Shown here: positions 22,681-35,009 of the stretch, one piece after another
Layout: each line of letters begins with the position of its first letter
How positions within the stretch are numbered: the stretch's first letter is position 1
DNA from: Ursus arctos
Taxonomy: Eukaryota; Chordata; Mammalia; Carnivora; Ursidae
Direction: 5' to 3'
Length of the DNA stretch: 64,000 nt
NCBI RefSeq assembly: GCF_023065955.2
Contig: NW_026622985.1
Coordinates: 3,432,001-3,496,000, forward strand
The notes under the pieces: generated by a model
The model's input: the letters and a program-made list of their open reading frames with translations, nothing else
The model's database searches: none
Told to the model about the DNA's origin: nothing
Translations under genes and position numbers: made by a program

Positions 22681-23499
22681 TCCTTGGATAGATAATGAAG
22701 CACCAGAGGGTCCTGAGTATTTCTTCTTCAAAATTAGCCTTCTCTTTCAAGGTCTTACATGCACACTTAGCCCTACTGTGTAAACACCAGGACTAATGAA
22801 GAGCCACATATTATTGTTGGATAATGTCTCAAGCATATATGAGTGGACGCTTTAGAAGTATTTGCAGGGACTGATGGGAGTGGCTTTGCAGGACCAATTA
22901 CCACTTAATATATTTATTACACAAATGTGACAGTTCCTACGTAACCACTAACAAGCAATTCCTGGCTCAATTCTACTGAACAGCTAGTAACTCTTAGGGA
23001 ATAATTTATGGTCATTAAGGGGCCCCAAACAAAACAAACGCAATTTAAAAAAAATCAACAAGAATGTAGCAACTGCATAAAAATTCCTTTTGTTTCTCTC
23101 AATTTTCATCTCTTCGATTCTCTTATAAGATGGAATTGCAACACTGAGGAAATATTAAACATTTCAGTTAAACTCTTAGGGTAGAAAGGTGACTGTCAAA
23201 GAAGTATATTCAGGGGAAATAGTTTATGTAGGTCCCAGGCACCCTAGAATATCCTAAAAGCTCTGACCATCCAGAGTACAAACTTGGTGTTTCTATGCGA
23301 AGAAACTTTGTTGTGTGAGGCAGTGAGATGAAGACAGAGAAATACGTTGGAGAATCCAAGAATAATGGGGCTGTATGACGTGAAGAGCAGCAGATACTCC
23401 AAAATAAACCATGTGTGCCTTGTCACCTATGAGTATGCAGTAGATGTGTAACCTGTAAGACCTAACAATAAACCCCAAATGGACAAATGGATGTATGGA
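22681..23499. other. Unassigned sequence
   Basis: No recognisable repeat. Minus-strand frames at 23244-23478 are short and unmatched. Confidence 0.45.
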
Positions 23500-23795
23500 G
23501 AAATGTTTTTGTTTTCTATTGCTACTGTAACAAATTATTGTGATTCAGTGCACGTTTATTCTCTGCAGTTTTCCTGGGGGTCAGAAGTCTGAAATGAGTC
23601 TCACTGGGTTCAAATCAAGGTAGCAAGCTTGCACTCTTTACAGGGGCTCTCAGGGAAAACCCAGTTCCTAGAGGCTGCCTGCATTCTTATCTTGTTGATT
23701 AGGTAAACTACTAACTTAAATTCCTAGAGCCTCAGGAAATTAGGACATTGGCATCTTTGGCAAGCTTTATTCTACTTATCACGATAGACTTGACT
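23500..23795 (-). mobile_element. MaLR-like LTR fragment, minus orientation
   Basis: Reverse-complement MaLR/MLT1-like motifs: 'tctattgctactgtaacaaa', 'ttctctgcagttttcctggg', 'ggtcagaagtctgaaatgag', 'aattaggacattggcatctt' and a close at 'attctacttatcacgata'. The middle is shortened compared with a typical copy. Confidence 0.75.
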
Positions 23796-24829
23796 GGTTT
23801 TGTTCTTGTTTTTGCCTCTTTTTTTGACTAAAAGATTTGGCCCTTTCTGCTCTTTTTCTTGAAATTGGCACTCTCACCATTTTTAAAGACATACCCGCAC
23901 ATTCTTTTCTAGCTCAGCTGCGAATCTCAGAACATTGCGTGACACCTGATTTTGAAATATGACCCAACATTTTCCCCTTATAAATCTTCTCAACATAGCA
24001 TGTGTCCTGGAAGTAGATGTAGACAGGGATTCTGAGGTTGTAGGCAGGAAAACAAAACAAACAACAACAACAACAACAACACTTCACAGGACACCAGTTC
24101 TCACCACAACCTCCTTAAATATTTCAGGTAAACTCCTGAGGTAGAAAATAAGAAAGATAAAGTTTAATTTGAATTCTATTGTTACATTCAACTTACAAAA
24201 TGGAGCTGATGTTTAATGAATGCGCACTGACCCTAGGACATCTCAGAAAACTCTCCCTTCCCAAGAACCTTCTGGTAGGGGCAACCACACAACAGCAGTC
24301 CGACGATGGCAGTCAGGTCAGTGCCTGGGGAAGTAACATGTAACATGCCTGTTACTCAGGTTGTAAAACACCTCTTCTTGAATAGAAGCTCATGACCCCT
24401 CTCATGGATTTTATTCATTTACAATACTAAACTACCCATTCAAGGAACACTCTTTATAGATCGAGAGTAAAAGCCTAAAGCCACCATTGTACCAGCTTAA
24501 GTTGGACGCTGGTAGGGGTTTGCAGGAGACAGAGAGCAAGGACGATGGCCCAAGCTCAGTCCTCAGATTCTTATCCCTGCATTTGAATTATTTTCCCCAA
24601 TCCTGCAGTATGACTCACATTAAATCTACTCTCTATGCTGTTTCCAAAGTCTTGATTATAAACCTGATTAGGAAATTAACCGCTCTTAAATGCTTCACTG
24701 GGTGAAATCCCAAGTCTGCAGTTCAGCCCGTAAACCTTTTTACGAAGCGGCACCTGCCTTTTTGGATGGTTTCAATCCTGCTCTATGCCATCACGATACT
24801 TTCTTCCAGCATCCCGGGCTGCCTGTAAA
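23796..24829. other. Unassigned sequence with a short (AAC)n tract
   Basis: Contains (AAC)n at 24057-24081. The frame 24487-24705 (72 codons) has no recognisable motif. Confidence 0.5.
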
Positions 24830-25190
24830 TTCTTGAGCGTGTTATGCTGTTTAGACATCTGTGCCCTTGCACATGGATCCCCATCCAGGATGTCTGTGGG
24901 CAACCTCTTGCCTTGACTAAGTTGCTTTTTATTTAGTTAATTCCTACACAGGCTTCAAGGCTCAGCTGTAACGCTATCCGCCATTGGATTCCTCTGATTA
25001 GAGATCACTTAGTGTTTTCATATGCTTCCTTTGCAAATGTTTCTCGTAGGATTTACAATTCAGTCATTTCATTATTGAACTACTTTGTTGAAATTTTTTG
25101 GAGGACAGAGGGTATAACCTACCTAGCTTTATATTTCCAATGAACTGCACTGCGACTGTCACATTATGGGCACAGAAACACCTGCGGATT
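24830..25190 (+). mobile_element. L2 LINE 3' region
   Basis: Matches the L2 consensus order: 'tgcccttgcacatggatccc', then 'taattcctacacaggcttca' with 'aggctcagctgtaac', then 'ttggaggacagagggtataa' near the 3' end. It is ancient and diverged, as expected for a mammalian L2 relic. Confidence 0.7.
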
Positions 25191-26281
25191 GATACCCAAA
25201 TGCTGCATTTAGAAGTAGACTTCCACAGCTACTAATTAAAAAACAAAACAAAACAAGAAAACTCTCCTTCTTCCATTTTCTATGCCTCAACTATATCTAA
25301 AACTAGCAAGTTTTCCTGTAAGGCTATTGTGTTGTAAAAATAATCATAACAATGAAAACATTTCATAAACAACTACTTTGTAAAGTTTCTTACAAATATA
25401 CAACTATTTAATAATCGGCCCTAGTTACATAGTAAAAAGAAATTGACAACTACACTCCAAGCAGTGTTACAAGTTTGGGGCCCTGTTGGTTCTTAAACTT
25501 GATTCGAGTTTCCGCTCAAAGTAGTTTTCAAACAGGTCAGATCCTCACCAATTTCTTGGAGGAAGGAGAGATGAATCAAGCAAAGGTTTTCTCAAGACCT
25601 TAACAGTCTTGTGATTCTATTTGCTATTAGCATTAAAATAAGTCAGAAAACAAATAAGTTTTTTCTTTTACAATTTCTCTAACCACTTCGGTTTAAAAGC
25701 CTTTCTGGTCTAATCTCTCCACACTCATTGAACATCATCCAAATTCTGACTGGGAGTTTCATATTCATAACACTTGTAGGTCTTATCACTGATCAGTACA
25801 ATGAAACTAAGCTTTAGTCCGCATAAAAAGTACAATACAACAATGTTCCTGCAGTGCATGATGATAGCTGATTTAAATTACAATAAGGTGCAAATAAAAG
25901 GAAGAAAATAAAAACATTCCATGAGGTTTATTGACTGCAAAAGCTTAAGTCAAAGACGACTTTATTGTCACTCATAACATCAACTGAGTGGTATCAAAGG
26001 GCAGCTTTCAGTACCAGCAAATACCAGACCTCAGTGCATTTCGTACACAATTGAAAGAAAATGAGGCACAAAATGTGAGAATAGGAAGGAATATTTCAAG
26101 TTTCTAAAACAGCCACCTTACTTTGTGGCACAAGAAACTTAACTCCTCAACTTGGCCCACCTGTTGAATCCTTCAGCGGCACCCTGTCGGTCTGTAATAA
26201 ACACGCTCCCCTACACTTGATTTTGTGATCTCTCCTTGCAGCCTAATGGCTGGGGAGGGAGCAGGGGGGTAAGTCTCATTT
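25191..26281. other. Unassigned AT-rich sequence
   Basis: No named repeat, no frame above background. Confidence 0.5.
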
Positions 26282-26300
26282 ATTATCTCACAGAGTTTCT

Positions 26301-26520
26301 TTTTTTCTTTTTCTTCCTTTTTTTTTTTTTTTTAAAGAGAGAGAAAGAGAATGCCCTCGTTCCCCCATGAGCAGTGAGGGGAGGGGAGAGAGAGAGTCTC
26401 AATCAGGCTCCACTCCCAGCGTAGAGCCTACAGCGAGGCTCGATCTCACAACCCTGAGATCATGACCTGAGCCAAAATCACGAGGTAGACACTTAACCAA
26501 CTGAGCCACCCAGGTACCCC
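26301..26520 (-). mobile_element. Can-SINE, minus orientation
   Basis: Long T tract, GA-rich region and 'ctgagccacccaggtacccc' end. An imperfect 19-bp target duplication is visible: ATTATCTCACAGAGTTTCT (26282-26300) and ATTAGCTCATAGAGTTTCT (26523-26541). Divergence between the two copies indicates an older insertion. Confidence 0.95.
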
Positions 26521-26541
26521 ATATTAGCTCATAGAGTTTCT

Positions 26542-27479
26542 ATGAGAATAACTCACCTGGGTGATTCTCATGAGGTTGCAGGGAGGGTGGTGGGCAGGGC
26601 TGCTGACACCTGAAGGCTTGACCCCGGTGAGGACTCTGCTTCTAGGAGCCTTGTTCATGCGGTTGGAATGTGGTGTTGGCTTTGGAGGGAGGCATCAGTT
26701 CTTTACCACCTGGACATCTTTATAGGGCTTATGATATGGCAGCTGGCTTCCTTGGTAGTGGGGACCCAAGGGAAGGCAAGATTGAACCCAGTGTTTAGGC
26801 CTGGCCTCGGATATCATACATAATTATTTTCACAATATTTCAGTGATGACAAAGGTCAGCCCTACTTGTTGTGAGGACAGGCTACACAATGGCATGAATA
26901 CCAACAAAACAAGAATCACGGGGGCTCTTATGAACAACTAGCAACCCCGGTTTTATTTATTTTTTCTCCCAATGTTTCTTTTCCCTCCTTGTCTTCTCTG
27001 ATTTGTGCCACCATCATCACTTCCACTGCAACCTCGAGCAATGGCAGGGTACCCACTCTGGGTTTTAATTCCTCCTCCAAAGCTTCTACCAATTACAGAG
27101 TTGATTAATGTGTCAAAATCCTCCATTTCTGCTTCCAAACAATTACTCCTCCATGTTTTTATAAAAAGGACAGTGCTGTTTGATTCTTGTCATCAACTAA
27201 CCGGTCATCAACCAACATGTCAGTCACTTACCATCTTTCGTAAATTTTCTGTCATTTGCAGTGCAATCTTTCACCCCACCTCAAAGGTGTACTATCCTTT
27301 GTCTGTGAAGATGGCAAACCAAATCTCCTGGCTTCGCAGTTCTTTAGCCTTCTTTTTGCCAAACAAACTAGTCCATTCTGCTGAAGCAACACATCACATG
27401 ACCACACCACAGGGCTCCAAAATCAGGTCCCTGTCACCCATATTTGCTCACTTAAAAAATAAAAATAAATTTTAAAAAA
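26542..27479. other. Unassigned sequence; possible degraded coding relic at 26953-27440
   Basis: A plus-strand frame of 156 codons (27005-27475) and minus-strand peptide stretches coexist here. On the minus strand, 26953-27138 reads AEMEDFDTLINSVIGRSFGG and ends in a Gly/Arg/Lys-rich tail. A further minus segment at about 27298-27383 reads TSLFGKKKAKELRSQEIWFA. The two are separated by stops and frame changes, a pattern like a decayed retrocopy. I cannot name a parent gene and see no clear poly(A) at the 26940 side, so this stays a suspicion. Confidence 0.25.
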
Positions 27480-28240
27480 TCTTTAAAATTTTTTTTAAAA
27501 GCTTTTCTGCTATTTTGGGATACTTTTAGATTTACAGAAGATGATAAAGATATTACAGAAAGTTCCCATATACACTTCAGTCACTTTCAGTTTTACCCGA
27601 TGTTACCATCTTGAGTTGTTGTGATAATGGGTCGAAACCAACAGACCCAGATTGGCACATTATTTTTAACAAGACTCCAGATTTTATTCAGATTTCTCCA
27701 GCTTTTCCATTAACATTCTAGAATCCAATTCAGGTGTCACAGTGCATTAGTCATCACATCTACTTAGTCTCCTCATGTCTGTGACAGTTTCTTAGTCTTT
27801 CCTTGTTTTTCATGACTCTAGCAGTTTCAAAGAAAATTGGCCAGGTTTGGATTTCATTAACATTTTCCCCATGATTAGAAGGCTTTATGGAACTCTGGAA
27901 AGAATTTATAGAAGTGAAATATTCTTCTTATCATACTGTATCAGGAGGAATAGGACATCCACATAGCAACAGTGGTGACATTAATCATGATCTCGGGCAT
28001 GGTGGCACTTATTGGGTTTTCGTACTTTAAAATTGTTTTTTCTCTTTCCCTGGAATCAAGGAACTAAGTTCAGCTCCCACTGGAGGAGTGGAGCATTAAA
28101 CTCGACCTCTGGTAGGGTAATGTATCTACATATGTTATCTAAATTTTTCTGTAAGGAGGAGTTTTGTATTTTTTATGATTTATGTGTATATGCATGTATA
28201 CATTTATGAACTTATATATTTATGTCATTATGGGTTCTTG
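27480..28240 (-). mobile_element. L1M-type LINE-1 3'UTR, antisense
   Basis: Antisense L1M 3'UTR markers appear in order: 'gaaagttcccatatacactt', 'ctacttagtctcctcatgtc', 'tttcttagtctttccttg', 'atgattagaaggctttatgg', then 'gtggagcattaaactcgacc' and a closing 'tatgtcattatggg'. No ORF2 part is attached. Confidence 0.75.
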
Positions 28241-28590
28241 TAATATTTTATAATTAGTATTATAATGTCATTAGCTCATTTCTTTACACCAACTACTACT
28301 ATTCTTTAGTAGAATGAGCCCCTGCAATTCTCTGAACCTTGTAATTTTCCTTCCAATCTCCCTCTTCTGGCTCAAATCCTGTGGTCCATTCCTCTACCAC
28401 ATTCTTAGGCACATCTCAATTCCTTTTGCTGTGCTAAACGGGACAACAAAACTTTCAAAAAATACGCATGGGCCAGGCACGCTACAAATCCTACAAATTA
28501 TTACCAAACAAAAATGGACTTTCAAAATTTCTGAATAATCCTAATAAGTTCCTTTAATTGATTTCTCCATTTATCTTATAAAATCTTCTT
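28241..28590. other. Unassigned sequence
   Basis: No repeat recognised. A 74-codon frame at 28314-28538 is unmatched. Confidence 0.4.
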
Positions 28591-29950
28591 AAAAAAAACA
28601 CTTAATTTTTGGGGGTAATTTCAAGTTGTCAAAAAAAATTGTACAGGAAGTACAGTGACTTCCTACTTATTCCATTTATTTCTTCCTCTCACACACAGTT
28701 TTTAGTATTATTAGCATCTTGCATTGGTGTGGTACATTTTCTAAGATTGATGAACCAATATTAATACATTTTTACTAACTAAAGTCCATAGTTAGCACTG
28801 TGTCGTAAAGTTCTACAGATTTTGGCAAATATGTAATATCATATGGTCACCATGATAGTATCCTTTAAAATCGTTTTTTCTACCCTAAAACTTCCCTGTG
28901 CTATACCTACTCATCCCTTTCCCCTGCCCTTGAAATCCTGGTGATCAATTATCTTTTTACTGTCTTTAGAGGTGTGCCTTTTCCTTCAGTCATATGCTAT
29001 GACTTCAGTTACATAGTTAGAATTATACAGCATATAGTCTTTTCAAATAGGATTCCTTCACTTAGCAAAATGCATTAATTGCCTCCTGTCTTTTTGTAAC
29101 TTGATAATTCATTTCCCTTTATCACTGAATAATATAGCATCATATAGATGTCCTACAGTTTATCAGTTCGTCTACAGAAGGACATCTTGTTTACCTTCAA
29201 GTTTTAGCAATTAGGAAAAAAGTGCTGTAAAAATTTGTTTGCAGCTTTTTGTGTAGACATAAATTTTTATCTCATTTGGTAAATACCAAAGAGCTGTATC
29301 ATGCGTATGTATGTGTCTAGTTTTATAAGTGAGAAACTGCCAGACTGCCTTCCAAAGTGTACCATTTTGCATTTCTACCAACAAAGAATGAGACTTTCTG
29401 TTCTTCCACATCCTCACCAGCATTTGGTGTTGGCAGGATTTTGGATTTGAGCCATTCTAATAGGTGTGTAGTGGCGTCTTATTGTTCTAATTTACAATTC
29501 CCTAACGACAAGTGATTGAGCGTTTTTTGGTCTGTTTGCTTGCCATCTATGTATTTTCTCTGATGACCTGTCTGTTCAGATCTTCAGCACATTTTGTAAT
29601 TGGGTTGTTTGTTTTCATATTGCTGAATTTTACAGGTTTTGTATATTTTGGATACAAATCCTTTATGAGATATGTATTTTGCCAAAATTTTCTCCCATTT
29701 TGTGATTTATCTTTTCATGCCCTTTAAAGTGTGGTTTTCAGAACTGAAGCTTTTAATCTTAATGAAGTTCAATTTATCAATTATTTTCTTTTGCAGATCA
29801 TGCTTTTGTTATTGCATCTAAAAAAGTAATAATCAAACTCAAGGTCATCCATATTTTCTCCTGTGTTACTTTTCTTAGAAGTTGTAGTTTTGCTTTTAAA
29901 ATGTAGACCTATAATACATTTGTATGAAAATATAAGGTCTGTGTCTAGAT

Positions 29951-30022
<72 letters not shown>

Positions 30023-30024
30023 TT
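29951..30024. repeat. (TTTC)n microsatellite
   Basis: About eighteen uninterrupted TTTC units inside the antisense L1, a good candidate for length polymorphism. Confidence 0.97.
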
Positions 30025-30228
30025 TGGCACGTGGATGTCTAGGTGTTCCAGCACCATTTATAGAAATGATCATCCTTTCTCCATTTCATTGCCTTTGCTA
30101 CTTTGTCAAAGATCAGTTCTTTATATTTGTATGGGGATTTATTTCTGGGCTCTCTCTTCTGTTCCATTGATCTATTGTCTATTACTTATTACACTGTCTT
30201 GATAATGGTAACTTTTTAGTAAATCTTT

Positions 30229-30562
30229 TTTTCTTTCTTTCTTCTTCTTTTTTAATTTAAATTCCAGTTAGTTAACATACAGTGTAATATTAGTTTCAGG
30301 TGTACAATACAGTGATTCAACACTTCCATACATCACCCAGTGCCCATGACAAGTGCACTCCTAATCCTAATCACCTATTTAACCCATCCCCCCACAAACC
30401 TCCCCTCTGGTGACCATCAGATTGTTCTCTACAGTTAAGAGTTTGTTTCTTGGTTTGCTTCCCTCACTCTCTCTTTTTTTCCCTCTGCTCATTTTTTTTT
30501 CCTTAAATTCCACATATGAATGAAATTATGTGGTATTTGTCTTTCTCTGACTTATTTTGCTT
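30229..30562 (-). mobile_element. 5'-truncated carnivore LINE-1 3' end nested in older L1M
   Basis: Pyrimidine-rich tail complement, then 'ttccagttagttaacataca' and 'catcacccagtgcccatgac', ending near 'tctttctctgacttattttg'. The host L1 resumes at about 30563. Approximate flanking repeats TAGTAAATCTT and TAGTAGTCTT fit a target duplication. Confidence 0.85.
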
Positions 30563-31737
30563 AGTAGTCTTCTGACTCTTCTTTTTAAATAATGTGTTGG
30601 CTGTTCTGGGTTTTTTTATTTATATATAAATTTTATAATCTGTTCGATAATATTCACCAACTAACTTGCTAGGATTTTGATTAGGTTTGCCTTGAATCTA
30701 TAGATCAAGTTGGGAAGAATTAACATCCTGATGTTAAATGTTCGCATTCATGAACATGATGAAACACTTTTGTTTAGATCTTATTTGATTTCTTTCATCA
30801 AAGTTATGTATCTTTCTCATATGGGTTGTGTACAGATTTTGGTAGGTTTATATCTGATTATTTCATTTTTTATATTAATAGAAATAATGTTATTTCACTC
30901 CCACTTGTTTATTGCTAGTGTATAGGAAAGCAATTGAATTTTGTAAATTAACATTGCATTATGTGGCCTTGATATAATTGCTTATTAATTCCATTTTTTT
31001 GTTGAAACTTTTGGGATTTCTATATTGACAGTTTTATTACCTGCAATTTTATTTTTTTCCTTTTCAATCCATATACCATTTCTTTCCTTTTCTTTTCATA
31101 CTGCATTAGCTCAGATCTCCAGTTCTTGAATAGGCCTGGTAAGAGGAGATATCCTTACTTATTTCTGATTTGGGGTAGAAAACAACTAAGTTTTTCGATA
31201 TTAAGTACAATGTTTGAGGTTTCTGTAGATGATCTTTAACAAGGTTTAATGCTAATTTGCTGAGTTTTTGGGTTTTTTTAATCATGAATGGGTTCTGAAT
31301 TTTGTCAAATTATTTTTCTGCATCTGTTGATATGGTCTAATCAGATGATTTTCTTCTTTTTCCTGTTAATCTTATTAACTACATTAATTGCTCAAATGTT
31401 GAAACAGGCTTTGCATACCTGAACTAAATCCCCATGGTCATGGTGTCCAATTCTTTTATATATTGTTAAACTCAATTTGCCAAAATTTTGTTGAGCATTT
31501 CTCCTCTATGATTGAGATACTATAATTTCCCTCCTAATAATGTCATTGTCTGGTTTTGCTACTAGGGTAATGCTGGCTTCATAGAATGAGTTAGGAAATA
31601 TTCCTAACTCTGTTTTCTGTTTTCCGATAAAGATCATAGACAATTGGCATATTCTTTTTGAATGTTTGGTAAAATTCATCAGTAAAACCATTTAAACCTA
31701 CTGTTTCCCTTTGGAAAGTTAGTAACCATTAATGTAA

Positions 31738-31928
31738 TTTATTTATTTGTTTAAATTAATTTATTTATTTGAGAGAAAAAGAAGAGAGAGAGCACAGAGG
31801 GAGAGTCAGAGTGAAAAACATACTCTCCACTCAGCAGAGAGCCCAATGTGGGACTCGATCCCAGGACCCTGAGATCATGACCTGAGGTGAAAGTAGACGC
31901 TTAACCCACTAAGCCACTCAGGTGCCCT
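31738..31928 (-). mobile_element. Can-SINE nested in L1M
   Basis: Minus-orientation copy with 'gactcgatcccaggaccctg' and end 'gccactcaggtgccct'. The target duplication is not clear. The host L1 resumes at about 31930. Confidence 0.93.
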
Positions 31929-32094
31929 GAAATTTCTTTAATTACATAGACCTATTTCCATTCTTCTTCAAGTTTTAGTAGATCGTGTTTTTAAGGAATT
32001 AAACTGTCTCATTTCAGGTATCAAATTTATGGGCACAGAGCTATACTTACATCCTATCATTATTCTTCTAATGTCTATGGCATCAGTTGTGATG

Positions 32095-32100
32095 GCTTCT
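32095..32100. repeat. Left target-site duplication of solo LTR
   Basis: GCTTCT, repeated perfectly at 32601-32606. Confidence 0.85.
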
Positions 32101-32600
32101 TGTCGGGGTTAACGTAGAGCATGAAATCAGCCATAACCTGGCTTGCTACAATGTTAACATGGAGGCTGCTGGGGGCAATGGAAGGTTTCGGAGAAGGGCA
32201 TAGGCCTTTGGAATGGCAAGGCCTGAGTTCTGCCGTAGGAATACCATGGGGAGTTCCCTTCCCCGAAGCTTTCTTAGCCCAAACAGCCGCCCTGTGAGCT
32301 AAGAGATGTAGGCTTGTCCCCTAGTTTAGCAGAACTCGTAGAACACGCAGGTTAGCATACCATATCTTTCCCGTGAACAGAGCCTCCCAGTTTCAGTGAG
32401 ACCCCTCGTCACACATGACATGCTTGAGAAACAGTGATAAGGATTTGTGATTTTCCTGAAGCACCAATAAAAGCAGGAGCAAAGACGAGAAAGGGTCTTC
32501 ATCTCTGAGCATTGACCCCCTTACGTTGTCCTCTCTTTCACAGCAAAGTATGGAGTCATCTTTCATCCTTCAGTGCAGGGATTCCCGGCCCTTCCCAGCA
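32101..32600 (+). mobile_element. Solitary endogenous retrovirus LTR, 500 bp, class II-like
   Basis: Starts TGTCGGGG and ends CCCAGCA, so it has the TG...CA ends of an LTR. It is flanked by a perfect 6-bp direct repeat GCTTCT and interrupts an antisense L1M whose sequence resumes directly afterwards. An AATAAA polyadenylation signal lies at 32466-32471, about 135 bp from the 3' end, fitting an R/U5 layout. Base composition is far higher in GC and CpG than the surrounding L1, suggesting a comparatively recent arrival. A 6-bp duplication is typical of beta-retrovirus-like (class II, ERVK-type) integrases; other classes mostly give 4 or 5. No gag, pol or env remains, so the provirus was lost by LTR-LTR recombination. 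Confidence 0.85.
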
Positions 32601-32606
32601 GCTTCT
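32601..32606. repeat. Right target-site duplication of solo LTR
   Basis: GCTTCT, identical to 32095-32100. Confidence 0.85.
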
Positions 32607-32638
32607 TCTTTGTTTCTGGTATTAGTAATTTGTGTTTT

Positions 32639-32660
32639 CTCTCTCTCTCTCTCTCTCTTT
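32639..32660. repeat. (CT)n tract
   Basis: About ten CT units followed by a T run, in L1 sequence. Confidence 0.9.
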
Positions 32661-32773
32661 TTTTTTCCCCCTTGGTTAGCCTGGCTAGAGGTTTATCAAT
32701 GTTAATCTTTTCTAAAAACCAGCTCATGGTTACTTTGTTTTTCTCTATTAATCTCCTGGCTTGGATTTCATTG

Positions 32774-32793
32774 ATGTGTGTGTGTGTGTGTCT

Positions 32794-32827
<34 letters not shown>

Positions 32828-32832
32828 TGTGT
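32774..32832. repeat. (TG)n microsatellite
   Basis: Two TG blocks (about 8 and 16 units) split by 'tctgg'. The minus-strand frame here, with a His/Thr repeat, is a translation of the microsatellite. Confidence 0.97.
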
Positions 32833-33119
32833 TTTATTTGAGAAAGGATCTACATTCATTTGTTTTTCCATGTGGTTAAAAACATGCCTGAGTGCCATTA
32901 ATTGAGTAGATCATCTTTCAGCATCAATCACCATGATCTACTCACAGAATATCAAATTTCATATATATGAGTCTTTTCCTGTTCTACTTACCTTTATATC
33001 TATTACTATCCTGTATCCTTATAAAACTTATTTACTATACTATCAATTTAACATTTGTTATAGAAACCATTTCTTTTTAATTTTTCTTTAGGAATATCTC
33101 TTAACTGCTCTTAGGTCTT

Positions 33120-34640
33120 GTCTTTCCATTCAAGATCTTAGTTGGGATTTTGATAGAAATTGCATTTTGAGAGTTTAAAACAACTTGAGGAAAACTAATA
33201 AGATGAAAATATTGAATTTTTTATCATTAAACTTGCTAATACATTTTATTGCTAGAGGATTCTTGCTTTGTTGTTAACATACAACAAGGTTTTAAAATTT
33301 TCTCCACAGCTTGTGGAGATAATTTAATTATCCTTAGGTATTTTATAGTTTGATATTATAAATGCTGAGGTTTTTTTCTTAATTCTGTTGTCCTTGATGT
33401 TAGAAATTGATGTTAGTATGTAGAAATGTAATTACTTTTTACTTTTTTAGGATTTATCTTATTTTCAGCAAACTTGTAAAACACTTTATTTGCAATAATC
33501 TATGAATTATTTGAGCTTTGTTGTAGAAATAAGTTACATCAGTTTGGAACAAAAATCTTTGGCTGATTTGACCAGCTCTTCCAGGACAAAAATGACAATG
33601 AAGAAAATGAGTAGACCATCCTGTCTTGCTCTTGTTTTATATATAATGCTTGCTTTTGATTTCGGTAGGTATTCTTCATCTGCAAAGGAAGGTTCTTTTT
33701 ATATTATGCACTGTTATGAAATTTTATCAGTTTTTTTCTCCAAATATTTATATAGTAATATTGCATATGTGTATTCTGTAAATATTCTATTATATATGTA
33801 TATAATCTATGGGTATACTATTCAATATGTAAACTTTTAACCTATGAATAAGGTGAATTACATTACTGGATTTTCTAATTATATACTAACATTGATCGCA
33901 AAAAAAATCTTTCCTGGATTTAGTTTACCACATTTTAATATTTTATATCCATAATTGTGGGAGAAATAGGCCTATAACTGACCTGTTTTATCCAGACCAC
34001 TTTTAATATAAGCTGTTTCTTGTTTCTATTTGTTATTATTACCAGAGATCTACTTATTTTTAGTCTTTTAAAACTACCAATTTTTAATTTCCCTATTGGT
34101 TTTTCCATTTCCTTAAGTAAGTGCTTTATTAATCTTATTTCACAATCAATTTATTCTTTTGTAATCTTCTAACTTTTATGTTTGAGGCTTAACTCACTGA
34201 TATTTACCATTTTCTATTTTTCAAAAAGCTTTCAATAATATAAATCTCCAACTAACACTTAAAATAAATATAATTTTGAAGTGCTTTATTTTAATCATTT
34301 AGTTCTAGATATTTTTCAGATTTTTATTGATTTATATTTATCTTGAAAGTTCTTTGAAATGTGTATTTCTCTTTTTAATTTAGAAAGATTTACTTTTATT
34401 GATATCCATCCTAACTTCCTTGTGATTAATGAATACGGTTTATTTTTATAACAATTTTTGAAATTTGTTAAAATTTATTTCATGAGAAAAATATGGATCA
34501 AGTTTTATAAATGATTCATGGTTGCTTGAGGAGAATCTATAGAAAGTATTGGGTATAGGAATAATGTCAATTATATTAAGCTTCTAAATTTTGTTATTTA
34601 CATATTCTAGATGTTTTAGATTTATCAGTCATGCTGACTC
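33120..34640 (-). mobile_element. Ancient LINE-1 (L1M-type), antisense ORF2 region
   Basis: Antisense ORF2 phrases in order: 'gattttgatagaaattgcat', 'ggtattttatagtttgatat', 'catcctgtcttgctcttgtt', then 'ataggcctataactgac' and, near the end, an endonuclease-region-like stretch around 34450-34610. It is very diverged, older than the 28591-32910 copy. Confidence 0.65.
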
Positions 34641-35009
34641 AAACGACCACAATAATAATTTATGTTTAAAATATGACCAAATTATTTTTCTCCCAAAATG
34701 CTGTTAATTTAATCCAGACATGATATTAAATTCACTGTCAGGTGAAATGTAATGTCTTGGGAAAGTGTTTGCAAGAGAAGACATCAGTTGAAAAAATGAT
34801 TGAGGAACACAGCTCACCAGAACCGTTCCAGGCATATTTCACTCTCTGGGCCCCTAATGTAAAGTTCCTAATTACTCCTGATTCTGCTTCACTTATCCCA
34901 GGCTCATTTACCCCCTTCTTTGAGAGACCTATTTACTAGTCTCTAAGCTAATGCCTCTCTATGATGAAATCTAAAGAAATTAATTTTGATTTCCTCAATT
35001 TTGTGAGAT
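34641..35009. other. Unassigned sequence
   Basis: No repeat recognised. A 65-codon frame at 34742-34939 is unmatched. Confidence 0.4.

Larger units (their letters stand above)
28591..32910 (-). mobile_element. Long L1M LINE-1, 3'UTR through ORF2, antisense, with four interruptions
   Basis: From the left it reads 3'UTR ('gtacaggaagtacagtgact', 'tttactaactaaagtccata'), then ORF2 C-terminus (minus translation at 29211-29423 includes RMWKNRKSHSLLVEMQNGTL), then more N-terminal ORF2 (minus 31506-31691 has FPNSFYEASITLVAKPD, matching the L1 ASITLIPKPD segment). Interruptions are a TTTC microsatellite at 29951-30024, a younger L1 3' end at 30229-30562, a SINE at 31738-31928 and a solo LTR at 32101-32600. 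Frames are broken throughout. Confidence 0.85.

Noticed and set aside
23150..24150. Similar phrases 'atttcagttaaactcttagg' and 'atttcaggtaaactcctgag' about 970 bp apart
   Set aside because: The similarity is limited to about 35 bp and there is no shared flanking structure; probably chance.
32563..32905. 110-111 codon frames on both strands with His-Thr or Cys-Val repeats
   Set aside because: They cross an LTR end, L1 sequence and a (TG)n microsatellite; composition explains the open frame.
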